Below are positions 17,894-28,777 of a DNA stretch of 64,000 nt, piece by piece (the first letter of the stretch is position 1; each line of letters begins with the position of its first letter). A program made the position numbers and the translations under genes. The stretch spans positions 1,798,001 through 1,862,000 of the forward strand of contig NZ_CP063808.1 in NCBI RefSeq assembly GCF_018128905.1, in the 5' to 3' direction. Origin of the DNA: Streptomyces sp. A2-16 (GTDB lineage: Bacteria > Actinomycetota > Actinomycetes > Streptomycetales > Streptomycetaceae). Under the pieces are notes generated by a model. The model was not told the origin of the DNA. It saw only the letters and a list, made by a program, of their open reading frames with translations, and searched no databases.

Positions 17894-20890
17894 GTGAGTT
17901 CGCCCCCGTCTCCCACGACCACTCTCGACGGAGCGCTGCGGGCCCGGCCCGCACGGGGGGCGCTGCCCTCCCGGCCGCCGGCCTTCCGCGGCGGGTCGAG
18001 CCTGGTCCACCAACTCCTCCTCGCCCTGGTGTGCGCGGGATACGCCGTCGGTTCCGCACTCGGCTGGGGCTCGCGCGAAGCGGCCCTGATCATGGGCGAC
18101 TTCGGGCTGAGCGCCGCGGCGGGCACCGCCGCCGTGTCGTGCTTCGTCTACGCCCGCAACCGCAGGGTCCGCTTTCGGCCCGCCTGGCTGCTCTTCGCGC
18201 TCTCCTCGACGATGGCGTCCCTCGGCAACCTGATCTGGGGGTGGTACGAAGTCGTCCTGGGCCGCAACGTGCCCAACCCGAGCTACGCCGACCTGTTCTT
18301 CCTCTGCTTCGCGCCACCCGCCATCGTGGGCCTGCTGGTCCTCGCCAAGCGGCCGGTGACGAAGGCGGGTTGGGTCTGCCTGGGCCTCGACGCCTGGCTG
18401 ATCGGCGGCTCGCTGCTCACGCTCTCGTGGAGCCTCGCCCTGGCCCAGGCGGCCAAGTCGGAGGGGCCCAGCGTCGCGCACACCGCGCTGTCCCTGGCGT
18501 ACCCGCTGCTGGACATCGCCCTGGTCAGCATGGTCCTCGCCCTGCACTTCCGGCGCTCGGCGGTCAACCGCACCGCGGTGAACACCGCGATCGGCGCGCT
18601 CGCCCTGACCGTGATGTGCGACGCCCTGTTCACCTCGCCGCTGCTCCACAACAACTACCGCTCCGGCCAATTGCTGGACGCCGGCTGGTTCGCCGGCTCC
18701 CTGCTCCTCGCCTACGCCCCCTGGGCCGCGCCCCGGCTGTCGGGCGGTGACCGGCAGCGGCCGGCCGGGCACACGCGCGTGGTCCACGAACACCTGCCCA
18801 GGCAGCGGTTCGGGATCCAGCACCACCCGTCCGCGCAGGGAGCGCAGGGCGGTGAGCACGGTCGGTATCCGGCCACCCGCCCCATCACCGGGTCGCTGGC
18901 GGCCCTCACCCCGTATCTCGCCGCCGCCGTCTGCACGCTGGGGATCCTCTACAACGTCCTCAACGGCCGCAGCGTGGACCGCGTCGTGCTGCTCACCGGC
19001 GGCACCGTCGTGCTCGCGCTCGTGATGCGCCAGGGCATCATGCTGCTCGACAACATCACCCTCACCCAGGAACTGGCGCAGAAGGAGAACCACTTCCGCT
19101 CCCTGGTGCAGGGCTCCAGCGACGTCATCATGATCGCCGCACCCAACGGCATCCTCCGCTACGTCTCCCCGGCGGCCGCAGGCGTCTACGGATGCCCCGC
19201 CGAGGAACTCGTGGGCACGGAACTGGCCGGTCTCATCCACCCCGAGGACCTGGGCTGCGTGGTGCACGAGGTGCGCCGCTTCCTCGCCGCCAACCCCCTC
19301 GAAGAACCCACCACCCGCATCGAGTGCCGCTTCAAGTCCGGCGACGGCGGCTGGCTCAACGTCGAGTCCACCGTCAACCGTCACCACGGCGGCCTCATCT
19401 TCAACAGCCGGGACGTGACCGAAAGAGTGCGCCTGCAGGCGCAGCTCCAGCACAACGCCGAGCACGACCCGCTGACCGACCTGCCCAACCGCGCCCTGTT
19501 CACCCGGCGCGTCCAGCAGGCCCTGTCCGGCCGCCGTTCCTCCGACCGCGGCACGGCCGTCCTCTTCATCGACCTGGACGGCTTCAAGGCCGTCAACGAC
19601 ACGATCGGACACCAGGCCGGGGACGAACTGCTCGTCCAGGCCGCCCGCAGACTGCAGGACGCGGTCCGCCACGGCGACACCGCATCCCGGCTCGGCGGGG
19701 ACGAGTTCGCCGCCCTGATCGTCGGGGACGGCACCCGGGACCGCACCGCACGCGAAGGCCACATCCTGGAGCTCGCCGACCGTCTCAGGATCACGCTCTC
19801 GCAGCCGTACCTCATCGACGGCAACGATGTCCGGGTCGCCGCCTCCATCGGTGTCGCCTTCGCCGAACCCGGCCTCGGAGCGGGCGAGCTCCTGCGCAAC
19901 GCGGACCTCGCGATGTACCGCGCCAAGGCGGGCGGCAAGGGCCGCGTCGAGCTGTACGCGCCCCAGATGCAGCAGGACGTCGTCCGCAAGGCGGAGCTGG
20001 CCACACGCCTGCGTGCCGCGCTGCACGACGGCGAGTTCGCCCTGCTGCACCAGCCCGTGGTCTGTCTGGAGGACGGCCGGATCACCTCGCTCTCCGCCCA
20101 GGCGCGCTGGCGCTCCTCCCAGGGGGTGCTGTTCACGCCCGCGGAGTTCCTGCGGGTGGCCGAGGACAGCGACCGGACGCAGGAGCTGGGGCGCTGGATC
20201 CTGGAGGAGGCCGTGGAACAGGCCGCCGAGCGGGCGGCCAACGGCCTCACCGTGCCCGTGGCGGTCAGGATGAGTGCCCAGCGGCTCCTCGACCGCTCGC
20301 TGCCCCTGGGCTCCGTCGAGGCGCTGTTGACCCGGCACGGGCTGCCCTCGGGCTCCCTGGTCATCGAGCTCTCCGACACCGACCCCCGGGTCTCCCTGGA
20401 CGAGCTGGAGCGCCGGCTGACCGCGATCCGGCGCGTCGGGGTCCGGATCGCTCTGGACGGGTTCGGCAGCGGTTACGCGGCGATCACCGCGCTGCGCAGA
20501 CTCCCCGTCGACGTGCTGAAGCTCGACCGCAGTCTGGTCGAGGGCGTCGTGGAGTCCGCCCGGCTGCACAAGATCACCAGCGGGCTGCTCAGGATCGCCG
20601 GGGACCTCGGGCTGCAGTCCGTGGCCGACGGGGTGGACCTTCCCGAACAGGTGGTCGCCCTGCGCGCGATGGGCTGCACGCACGGCCAGGGCATGGCGTT
20701 CGCCGGGCCGTTGGACGAGTACCGGCTGCGCAGGGCGCTGGCCTCGGGGCACTATCCGGTGCCGCACGGCTCGGCGGAGCCCGCGTTCGCCGGCGGGGGT
20801 GCGGGGGTGTACACCGGTGGCATGACTGCCGTACTCGGTGGTGGGACGCCCCTCCGCTCACATAATGAGACTCCCGTCCCACCCACTTGA
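17894..20890 (+). CDS. cdgC: Membrane PAS-GGDEF-EAL protein with degenerate EAL domain (CdgC-like)
   Basis: A 998-residue protein. About 8-10 membrane helices (residues about 35-380) include a second set starting LAALTPYLAAAVCTLGIL. A PAS domain follows (about 398-515), then GGDEF with the motif intact at 601-605, then an EAL domain. In the EAL domain the key residues are replaced: SAQ for EAL (734-736), Arg for the metal Asn in VAVRMS, Asp for Glu in ELSD, DG for DD in LDGFGSGY, and ADGVD for AEGVE. So c-di-GMP synthesis looks possible and hydrolysis unlikely. GTG 17894 is chosen because GGGAGG precedes it and codon bias is poor upstream; ATG 17699 is the alternative. The name rests on remembered synteny beside ilvB. 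Confidence 0.85.
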   Translation: MSSPPSPTTTLDGALRARPARGALPSRPPAFRGGSSLVHQLLLALVCAGYAVGSALGWGSREAALIMGDFGLSAAAGTAAVSCFVYARNRRVRFRPAWLLFALSSTMASLGNLIWGWYEVVLGRNVPNPSYADLFFLCFAPPAIVGLLVLAKRPVTKAGWVCLGLDAWLIGGSLLTLSWSLALAQAAKSEGPSVAHTALSLAYPLLDIALVSMVLALHFRRSAVNRTAVNTAIGALALTVMCDALFTSPLLHNNYRSGQLLDAGWFAGSLLLAYAPWAAPRLSGGDRQRPAGHTRVVHEHLPRQRFGIQHHPSAQGAQGGEHGRYPATRPITGSLAALTPYLAAAVCTLGILYNVLNGRSVDRVVLLTGGTVVLALVMRQGIMLLDNITLTQELAQKENHFRSLVQGSSDVIMIAAPNGILRYVSPAAAGVYGCPAEELVGTELAGLIHPEDLGCVVHEVRRFLAANPLEEPTTRIECRFKSGDGGWLNVESTVNRHHGGLIFNSRDVTERVRLQAQLQHNAEHDPLTDLPNRALFTRRVQQALSGRRSSDRGTAVLFIDLDGFKAVNDTIGHQAGDELLVQAARRLQDAVRHGDTASRLGGDEFAALIVGDGTRDRTAREGHILELADRLRITLSQPYLIDGNDVRVAASIGVAFAEPGLGAGELLRNADLAMYRAKAGGKGRVELYAPQMQQDVVRKAELATRLRAALHDGEFALLHQPVVCLEDGRITSLSAQARWRSSQGVLFTPAEFLRVAEDSDRTQELGRWILEEAVEQAAERAANGLTVPVAVRMSAQRLLDRSLPLGSVEALLTRHGLPSGSLVIELSDTDPRVSLDELERRLTAIRRVGVRIALDGFGSGYAAITALRRLPVDVLKLDRSLVEGVVESARLHKITSGLLRIAGDLGLQSVADGVDLPEQVVALRAMGCTHGQGMAFAGPLDEYRLRRALASGHYPVPHGSAEPAFAGGGAGVYTGGMTAVLGGGTPLRSHNETPVPPT
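20861..20866 (+). promoter_or_regulatory. Possible -10 box for the ilvBNC leader transcript
   Basis: CATAAT lies 58 bases before the leader peptide ATG, inside the last codons of the cdgC-like gene. No convincing -35 is seen. A transcript starting near 20872 would include the whole leader, hairpin and terminator. A TTGACA at 20887-20892 is too close to the leader start and has no -10 partner. Confidence 0.25.
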
Positions 20891-20923
20891 CAGTGAGTGC
20901 GTGCCGGGGGGAGGGTCAGTCTC

Positions 20924-20965
20924 ATGCGCACCCGAATTCTCGTACTTGGAAAGCGCGTCGGCTGA
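20924..20965 (+). CDS. ilvB leader peptide (attenuator)
   Basis: A 13-codon ORF, MRTRILVLGKRVG, with GGGGGGAGGG ending about 10 bases before the ATG. Four consecutive control codons read Ile-Leu-Val-Leu, written ATT CTC GTA CTT. ATT, GTA and CTT are all rare in this GC-rich genome, which would sharpen ribosome stalling when branched-chain aminoacyl-tRNA is short. It is followed at once by a hairpin and then a U-rich terminator ahead of ilvB, the classical arrangement of ribosome-mediated attenuation. Similar leaders are known before ilvB in other actinobacteria. Confidence 0.85.
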   Translation: MRTRILVLGKRVG

Positions 20966-20989
20966 CGCTGAGCCACAGACCGCTCAGCG
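20966..20989 (+). promoter_or_regulatory. Leader hairpin of the ilvB attenuator
   Basis: An 8-bp perfect stem (20966-20973 with 20982-20989) and 8-base loop start directly after the leader peptide stop codon. Its position suits a pause or protector hairpin that a translating ribosome would disrupt. The exact antiterminator partner was not resolved by eye. Confidence 0.6.
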
Positions 20990-21007
20990 ATCCCCACCCG
21001 GCGCGCT

Positions 21008-21041
21008 CCCCTCGCTTGCCTTATGGCACGAGGGGTTTTTT
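21008..21041 (+). terminator. Rho-independent terminator of the ilvB attenuator
   Basis: A 7-bp stem (21008-21014 with 21029-21035), extended by an inner 4-bp stem (21017-21020 with 21025-21028) past a 2-base bulge, is followed by six T. Such a U tract is unusual in Streptomyces. It sits 51 bases before the ilvB ATG, so it can only act on the leader transcript. Confidence 0.85.
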
Positions 21042-21091
21042 GTTGCCCAGCCTCCCCACCTCAGCTTCACACCCTCAGCATCGAGAAGAGA

Positions 21092-22942
21092 ATGACGATG
21101 ACCGAGCAGGCCACCGGGGCCCATCCGCAGCCGCGGCCCCGATCCGGAGGACAGCAGTCCGCCCCCGAGCACGTCACGGGCGCGCAGTCCCTCATCCGCT
21201 CTCTCGAGGAGGTCGGCGCCGAGACGGTATTCGGTATCCCCGGCGGTGCCATCCTTCCGGCGTACGACCCGCTGATGGACTCCACCCGCGTGCGGCACGT
21301 CCTGGTCCGTCACGAGCAGGGCGCGGGTCACGCGGCCACCGGTTACGCGCAGGCCACCGGCAAGGTCGGCGTCTGCATGGCGACCTCGGGTCCCGGTGCC
21401 ACCAACCTGGTCACCCCGATCGCGGACGCCCACATGGACTCGGTGCCGCTCGTGGCGATCACCGGGCAGGTGGCCTCCAAGGCGATCGGCACGGACGCCT
21501 TCCAGGAGGCGGACATCGTCGGCATCACCATGCCGATCACCAAGCACAACTTCCTGGTCACCAAGGCCGAGGACATCCCGCGGGTCATCGCGCAGGCCTT
21601 CCACATCGCCTCCACGGGCCGCCCCGGACCGGTCCTGGTCGACATCGCCAAGGACGCCCTCCAGGCGAAGACGACCTTCTCCTGGCCGCCCGTCATGGAC
21701 CTGCCCGGCTACCGTCCGGTGACCAAGCCGCACGCCAAGCAGATCCGCGAGGGCGCCAAGCTGATCACCCAGGCCAAGCGGCCCGTCCTCTACGTCGGCG
21801 GCGGTGTCATCAAGGCCGGTGCCACCGCCGAGCTGAAGGTCCTCGCAGAACTCACCGGAGCTCCCGTCACCACCACCCTGATGGGGCTCGGCGCATTCCC
21901 CGACAGCCACCCGCTGCACGTGGGAATGCCGGGCATGCATGGTTCGGTCACCGCCGTCACCGCGCTGCAGAAGGCCGACCTGATCGTCGCCCTCGGTACC
22001 CGCTTCGACGACCGCGTCACGGGCAAGCTGGACAGCTTCGCCCCGCACGCCAAGATCGTCCACGCCGACATCGACCCGGCCGAGATCGGCAAGAACCGCG
22101 CCGCCGACGTGCCGATCGTCGGTGACGCCCGCGAGGTCATCGCCGACCTGGTCCAGGCCGTCCAGAAGGAGCACAGCGAGGGCCACCAGGGCGACTACAC
22201 CGCCTGGTGGAAGGACCTGTCCCGGTGGCGCGAGACCTACCCGCTCGGCTACGACCTGCCCGCCGACGGCTCGCTCTCCCCGCAGCAGGTCATCGAGCGG
22301 ATCGGACAGCTCGCCCCCGAGGGCACGATCTTCGCCGCGGGCGTCGGCCAGCACCAGATGTGGTCCGCGCACTTCATCCAGTACGAGAAGCCCGCGACCT
22401 GGCTGAACTCCGGCGGCGCCGGAACCATGGGCTACGCGGTCCCGGCCGCGATGGGCGCCAAGGCCGGCATGCCGGGCAACACGGTCTGGGCGATCGACGG
22501 CGACGGCTGCTTCCAGATGACCAACCAGGAACTGACCACCTGCGCCCTGAACAACATCCCGATCAAGGTCGCCATCATCAACAACGGCGCCCTCGGGATG
22601 GTCCGGCAGTGGCAGACCCTCTTCTACAACCAGCGCTACTCCAACACCGTGCTGCACAGCGGCCCGGAGGACATCAACCCGGACGCGAAGGGCACGCGCG
22701 TGCCGGACTTCGTGAAGCTGTCCGAGGCGATGGGCTGCGTGGGCCTGCGCTGCGAGCGCCCGGAGGACCTGGACAAGGTCATCGCGGAGGCGAACTCCAT
22801 CAACGACCGTCCCGTCGTCGTCGACTTCATCGTCCACGAGGACGCGATGGTGTGGCCGATGGTCGCCGCCGGCACCTCCAACGACGAGATCATGGCCGCC
22901 CGGGACGTCCGCCCCGACTTCGGCGACAACGAAGACGACTGA
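21092..22942 (+). CDS. ilvB: Acetolactate synthase, large (catalytic) subunit
   Basis: A 616-residue ThDP enzyme. It joins two pyruvates to acetolactate, or pyruvate and 2-oxobutyrate to acetohydroxybutyrate, the first common step to valine, leucine and isoleucine. The ThDP catalytic Glu is in [20 protein letters not shown] near residue 75. FAD-binding middle and C-terminal ThDP motifs are present ([12 protein letters not shown] to NN). The N-terminal 30 residues are Pro/Arg/Gln-rich as in other Streptomyces IlvB. ATG 21092 follows GAGAAGAG. It is the first gene of ilvB-ilvN-ilvC and is controlled by the leader upstream. Confidence 0.97.
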   Translation: MTMTEQATGAHPQPRPRSGGQQSAPEHVTGAQSLIRSLEEVGAETVFGIPGGAILPAYDPLMDSTRVRHVLVRHEQGAGHAATGYAQATGKVGVCMATSGPGATNLVTPIADAHMDSVPLVAITGQVASKAIGTDAFQEADIVGITMPITKHNFLVTKAEDIPRVIAQAFHIASTGRPGPVLVDIAKDALQAKTTFSWPPVMDLPGYRPVTKPHAKQIREGAKLITQAKRPVLYVGGGVIKAGATAELKVLAELTGAPVTTTLMGLGAFPDSHPLHVGMPGMHGSVTAVTALQKADLIVALGTRFDDRVTGKLDSFAPHAKIVHADIDPAEIGKNRAADVPIVGDAREVIADLVQAVQKEHSEGHQGDYTAWWKDLSRWRETYPLGYDLPADGSLSPQQVIERIGQLAPEGTIFAAGVGQHQMWSAHFIQYEKPATWLNSGGAGTMGYAVPAAMGAKAGMPGNTVWAIDGDGCFQMTNQELTTCALNNIPIKVAIINNGALGMVRQWQTLFYNQRYSNTVLHSGPEDINPDAKGTRVPDFVKLSEAMGCVGLRCERPEDLDKVIAEANSINDRPVVVDFIVHEDAMVWPMVAAGTSNDEIMAARDVRPDFGDNEDD

Positions 22943-22963
22943 GCGAGAGAGACGTAAAAGATC

Positions 22964-24600
<1,637 letters not shown>

Positions 24601-24609
24601 GTCTCCGTG

Positions 24610-24638
24610 CGGGGTCGGAGCGGACAGCTCCGGCCCCG
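24610..24638 (+). terminator. Hairpin terminator after ilvC
   Basis: A 12-bp stem (24610-24621 with 24627-24638, one G-U pair) with a 5-base loop lies 9 bases after the ilvC stop. A short T-containing tail follows (TTGTCC). It separates ilvBNC from serA. Confidence 0.65.
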
Positions 24639-24832
24639 TTGTCCAACCCGTCGCATCACGGACGGGTGATCCTTCCACAGAGGCGTGGGACGACCCTTGC
24701 CGCGCCACTACACTGCCGTACTACATACGCGTCAGGCCCACAGCGTCGTGCGTCTCCAACGCGGCCAGTACCCTCCACCGCCTGCGGCCGTCGGGACGGC
24801 CGTCCGCACGCAATGGACTTGTGAGGACTCAC

Positions 24833-26422
24833 GTGAGCTCGAAACCTGTCGTACTCATCGCTGAAGAGCTGTCGCCCGCGACCGTGGACGCGCTTGGCCC
24901 GGACTTCGAGATCCGGCACTGCAACGGAGCGGACCGAGCCGAACTGCTCCCGGCCATCGCCGATGTCGACGCGATCCTGATCCGCTCCGCCACCAAGGTG
25001 GACGCCGAGGCCATCGCCGCCGCGCACAAGCTGAAGGTCGTCGCCCGAGCCGGCGTCGGCCTGGACAACGTCGACGTCTCCGCCGCCACCAAGGCCGGCG
25101 TGATGGTCGTCAACGCGCCGACCTCCAACATCGTGACCGCCGCCGAGCTCGCCTGCGGTCTCCTCGTCGCCACGGCCCGCCACATCCCGCAGGCCAACGC
25201 CGCGCTGAAGAACGGCGAGTGGAAGCGCAGCAAGTACACGGGCGTGGAGCTCGCCGAGAAGACCCTCGGTGTCGTGGGTCTGGGCCGGATCGGTGCGCTG
25301 GTCGCTCAGCGCATGTCCGGCTTCGGGATGAAGGTCGTCGCCTACGACCCCTACATCCAGCCCGCCCGCGCCGCCCAGATGGGCGTCAAGGTGCTGTCCC
25401 TGGACGAGCTGCTCGAGGTCTCCGACTTCATCACCGTCCACCTGCCCAAGACCCCCGAGACCGTCGGCCTCATCGGCGACGAGGCGCTGCGCAAGGTCAA
25501 GCCGAGCGTACGGATCGTCAACGCCGCGCGCGGCGGGATCGTCGACGAGGAGGCGCTGTACTCCGCCCTGAAGGAGGGCCGGGTCGCCGGTGCCGGTCTC
25601 GACGTGTACGCGAAGGAGCCCTGCACCGACTCCCCGCTCTTCGAGTTCGACCAGGTCGTCGCCACCCCGCACCTCGGCGCCTCCACCGACGAGGCCCAGG
25701 AGAAGGCCGGTATCGCCGTCGCCCGCTCGGTGCGCCTCGCGCTCGCCGGTGAGCTGGTGCCGGACGCGGTGAACGTCCAGGGCGGCGTGATCGCCGAGGA
25801 CGTCAAGCCGGGCCTGCCGCTCGCCGAGCGCCTCGGCCGGATCTTCACCGCGCTCGCCGGTGAGGTCGCGGTCCGCCTCGACGTCGAGGTGTACGGCGAG
25901 ATCACCCAGCACGACGTGAAGGTGCTGGAGCTCAGCGCCCTCAAGGGTGTCTTCGAGGACGTCGTCGCCGAGACCGTGTCGTACGTCAACGCCCCGCTGT
26001 TCGCGCAGGAGCGCGGTGTCGAGGTGCGGCTGACGACCAGCTCGGAGTCGGCCGACCACCGCAACGTCGTCACCGTGCGCGGCACGCTCGGCAGCGGCGA
26101 GGAGGTCTCGGTCTCCGGCACGCTGGCCGGTCCCAAGCACCTCCAGAAGATCGTCGCGGTCGGCGAGTACGACGTGGACCTGGCGCTCGCCGACCACATG
26201 GTCGTCCTCAAGTACGAGGACCGCCCCGGTGTCGTCGGTACGGTCGGGCGGATCTTCGGAGAGGCGGGCATCAACATCGCCGGCATGCAGGTCTCGCGTG
26301 CGATCGCCGGTGGCGAGGCGCTCGCCGTCCTGACGGTCGACGACACCGTTCCCGCGGGTGTGCTGACCGAGGTCGCCGAGGAGATCGGCGCGACGTCCGC
26401 GCGTGCGGTGAACCTGGTCTGA
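24833..26422 (+). CDS. serA: D-3-phosphoglycerate dehydrogenase
   Basis: A 529-residue long-form SerA, which catalyses the first committed step of serine synthesis. The NAD-binding Rossmann motif VVGLGRIGALVAQRM is near residues 147-161. Catalytic Arg (NAARGGIVDE), Glu (KEPCTDSPLF region) and His (ATPHLGAST) are present. An intervening ASB domain (about 315-450) follows, and a C-terminal ACT domain (VLKYEDRPGVVGTVGRIFGE) for serine feedback. GTG 24833 is chosen over GTG 24821 because GAGGA lies just before it. It is transcribed separately from ilvC and ends at a 17-bp hairpin. Confidence 0.95.
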   Translation: MSSKPVVLIAEELSPATVDALGPDFEIRHCNGADRAELLPAIADVDAILIRSATKVDAEAIAAAHKLKVVARAGVGLDNVDVSAATKAGVMVVNAPTSNIVTAAELACGLLVATARHIPQANAALKNGEWKRSKYTGVELAEKTLGVVGLGRIGALVAQRMSGFGMKVVAYDPYIQPARAAQMGVKVLSLDELLEVSDFITVHLPKTPETVGLIGDEALRKVKPSVRIVNAARGGIVDEEALYSALKEGRVAGAGLDVYAKEPCTDSPLFEFDQVVATPHLGASTDEAQEKAGIAVARSVRLALAGELVPDAVNVQGGVIAEDVKPGLPLAERLGRIFTALAGEVAVRLDVEVYGEITQHDVKVLELSALKGVFEDVVAETVSYVNAPLFAQERGVEVRLTTSSESADHRNVVTVRGTLGSGEEVSVSGTLAGPKHLQKIVAVGEYDVDLALADHMVVLKYEDRPGVVGTVGRIFGEAGINIAGMQVSRAIAGGEALAVLTVDDTVPAGVLTEVAEEIGATSARAVNLV

Positions 26423-26436
26423 CGCTGCACCACGAA

Positions 26437-26474
26437 CGCCGGGCGGGCCGAGGGTTTCCTCGGCCCGCCCGGCG
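26437..26474. terminator. Bidirectional terminator between serA and the MFS gene
   Basis: A perfect 17-bp inverted repeat (26437-26453 with 26458-26474) with a 4-base loop lies between convergent genes, 14 bases after the serA stop and 8 before the MFS stop. CTTTT follows on the serA side. Confidence 0.85.
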
Positions 26475-26482
26475 CTTTTCCG

Positions 26483-28033
26483 TCACACGGGCACCTTCTC
26501 CGGCTCCGCTGCCTCCTCGGGCGTGTGCAGCTCGACCCGGCGCAGTGTCACCGCAGCCAGCACCGCCGCCCCCGCGAGCAGCACCGCCCCCGCGATCGCC
26601 GCCCCCTGCATCCCGCTGGTGAACGCCTCCCGGGCCACGGTCGCCAGCCCCGGTACCCGATCGGCGACGGCCAGCGCCCCGCCCAGCGTCTCGCGGGCCA
26701 CGCCGGGTGCCGAGGCCGGCATGTCGTGTCGGTAGAGGGCCGTACCGATGGAGCCGAGGACCGCCATGCCCAGCGCACCGCCGAACTCCGAGCCGGTCTC
26801 CATCAGGGAAGACGCGGCACCGGCCCGCTCCACCGGGGCGGTGCCCATCGCGAGGTCCATGATCTGGGACATCACGATGACGCCGCCGACCGCGAGGACA
26901 CCGCAGGAGGCCAGCACCAGCCACATCGAGTCCGTACCGGCGAAGGCCAGCAGCGCGAAGCCGGCCGCGGCGATCGCGAAGCCCGCGGTGACGACAGAGG
27001 CGCGGTTGACGCCCTTCTGGACCAGCGCGGTCGCGACCGGCGCCGCGGCCCCGATCGGCACTGACGGCAGCAGCGCCCACAGGGCGGCCTCCAGCGCGCT
27101 CTTGTCGAGCACGGACTGCAGGTACTGCGTGGTGAAGTAGGCCGACCCCATGATCCCGAACGCCGAGACGAGGTTCAGGGCGACGGACGGCGCGAAGCCG
27201 CGGCCGCGGAACAGAGCGGGGTCGATCATCGGCGAGGCCGCGGTGCGCTGGCGGTGGACGAAGAGGGCCGCGAAGAGCAGGCCGACGGTGATCGAGACGA
27301 CGTAACGGACGTTCCAGCCCTCCGAGGGGATCTCCTTGAGGCCGTAGACCACGGGGAGCACGGCGGCCATCGACAGGGGGACGCTCAGCCGGTCGAAGCG
27401 GCCGGGGGTGGCGTTCCGGGACTCGGGGAGCAGGGCCGGGCCGAGGACCAGCAGCAGTGCCATCGCGGGCAGGTTGACCAGGAAGACCGATCCCCACCAG
27501 AAGTACTCGACCAGCACACCGCTCATCACCGAGCCGAGCGCGATCCCGGCCGTCATCACGCCGGACCACAGACCGATCGCCTTCGCGCGCTGGCCGGGGT
27601 CGGTGAACATCGTGCGGAGCAGGGCCATCGTCGACGGCATCAGGGTCGCGCCGCCGATACCGAGCACCGCGCGGGCCGCGATGAGCATCTCGGCGCTGTT
27701 CGCGTACGCCGCCACCAGTGAGGCGGTGGCGAAGGCGGCGGCGCCGATCAGCAGGAGCCTGCGGTGGCCGACGCGGTCGCCGAGCGAGCCCATCGTCATC
27801 AGCAGGCCGGCGAGCACGAACGCGTAGATGTCGAAGATCCACAGCTGCTGGGTGCCGGTCGGCTCCAGGTCCGCGCTGATGGACGGGATCGCGAAGTAGA
27901 GGACCGAGACGTCCATCGAGACCAGCAGCAGCGGGAGCATCAGCACGCCGAGTGCGGTCCTCCCCCAGAGGGGGGACTCCCAGCGTCGCCCGGCGCGGCC
28001 GGACGGGGTGGTGGTGCTCGTCGAGTTCGTCAT
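26483..28033 (-). CDS. MFS drug/proton antiporter, DHA2 (14-helix) family
   Basis: A 516-residue efflux protein. About 14 hydrophobic helices are visible. The first (VLMLPLLLVSMDVSVLYFAIPSIS, in part) holds the family Asp. Motif A appears as GSLGDRVGHRRLLLIG near residue 84 and an antiporter motif C-like region as GIALGSVMSGVLVEYF. It resembles SmvA/EmrB/QacA-type pumps for cationic drugs. The divergent TetR gene 76 bases away probably represses it through the repeats in between. The drug specificity is unknown. Confidence 0.9.
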   Translation of the reverse strand: MTNSTSTTTPSGRAGRRWESPLWGRTALGVLMLPLLLVSMDVSVLYFAIPSISADLEPTGTQQLWIFDIYAFVLAGLLMTMGSLGDRVGHRRLLLIGAAAFATASLVAAYANSAEMLIAARAVLGIGGATLMPSTMALLRTMFTDPGQRAKAIGLWSGVMTAGIALGSVMSGVLVEYFWWGSVFLVNLPAMALLLVLGPALLPESRNATPGRFDRLSVPLSMAAVLPVVYGLKEIPSEGWNVRYVVSITVGLLFAALFVHRQRTAASPMIDPALFRGRGFAPSVALNLVSAFGIMGSAYFTTQYLQSVLDKSALEAALWALLPSVPIGAAAPVATALVQKGVNRASVVTAGFAIAAAGFALLAFAGTDSMWLVLASCGVLAVGGVIVMSQIMDLAMGTAPVERAGAASSLMETGSEFGGALGMAVLGSIGTALYRHDMPASAPGVARETLGGALAVADRVPGLATVAREAFTSGMQGAAIAGAVLLAGAAVLAAVTLRRVELHTPEEAAEPEKVPV

Positions 28034-28042
28034 GCCGGTGAC

Positions 28043-28095
28043 TATACGAGCGTCTTAAACGCTTGTCTATGACGATTGTATAAATCGCTTGTCTA
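28043..28095. promoter_or_regulatory. Operator region between MFS pump and TetR genes
   Basis: A near-palindrome pairs TATACGAGCGT (28043-28053) with ACGCTTGTCTA (28059-28069), 9 of 11 matching, around a 5-base centre. The right arm is repeated directly as TCGCTTGTCTA at 28085-28095, 26 bases on. The stretch is AT-rich compared with its surroundings and must hold both promoters. It is a likely binding site for the adjacent TetR protein. Confidence 0.6.
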
Positions 28096-28109
28096 GATAG
28101 GCTGGGCGC

Positions 28110-28709
28110 ATGGGACATCGCGAGGATCTACTCGAAGGCGCCAAGCGCTGCCTGCTGGAGAAGGGGTTCGTGCGTACGACCGCGCGCGACATCGTCAAGG
28201 AGTCGGGGACCAACCTCGCCTCGATCGGCTACCACTACGGCTCGAAGGACGCACTCCTGGCGCAGGCGTACGTGTCGCTGGTCGAGGCGATGGGCGACGC
28301 CTTCGAGGGGGACGGGACCGCCCTGACCGCCGAGCCCGGCTCCCTCGAACGGTTCCAGGAGGTGTGGTCGAACGTCGTCGCCACCATGCGGGAACCCGGC
28401 TCGATCTGGCACCTCAGCATGGAGATCGTGGTCATGGGCGATCAACTGCCCGAGGTGCGCGACCACTTGGCACGGGCCCAGCGGGAGGCCGGACGTGGGT
28501 TCGTTCCGATGCTCATGGGCGGGCGCGAGGAGGACGTCTCGGACGAGACCGCCGACACCCTCGGCATGTTCTACGTGACCCTCATGACCGGCCTCATCGC
28601 CCAGTGGACCTTCGACCCGAAGACCGCGCCCACCGGCGAACAGCTCACCGAGGGTCTGCGTCAGATGATCGCCGGAATGACGAAGAGCAGGACCACCAGT
28701 CGCGGTTGA
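28110..28709 (+). CDS. TetR-family repressor of the divergent MFS pump
   Basis: A 199-residue TetR regulator. The N-terminal helix-turn-helix reads FVRTTARDIVKESGTNLASI, ending GYHYGSKDALLAQAY (about residues 18-50). A C-terminal ligand domain of about 140 residues includes a Trp/Met-rich stretch (IWHLSMEIVVMGDQLPEVRD) typical of regulators with hydrophobic ligands. It is divergent from the MFS gene, and both starts flank repeated CGCTTGTCTA elements, so autoregulated repression is the simplest reading. There is no strong ribosome site before ATG 28110, so the message may have a very short leader. Confidence 0.9.
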   Translation: MGHREDLLEGAKRCLLEKGFVRTTARDIVKESGTNLASIGYHYGSKDALLAQAYVSLVEAMGDAFEGDGTALTAEPGSLERFQEVWSNVVATMREPGSIWHLSMEIVVMGDQLPEVRDHLARAQREAGRGFVPMLMGGREEDVSDETADTLGMFYVTLMTGLIAQWTFDPKTAPTGEQLTEGLRQMIAGMTKSRTTSRG

Positions 28710-28777
28710 CCAGGCCGCGGGTCAGCGGGCCGTACATCGAGAGGGTGGGGCACCGACCCCGGGAACCCGACCGGGAC

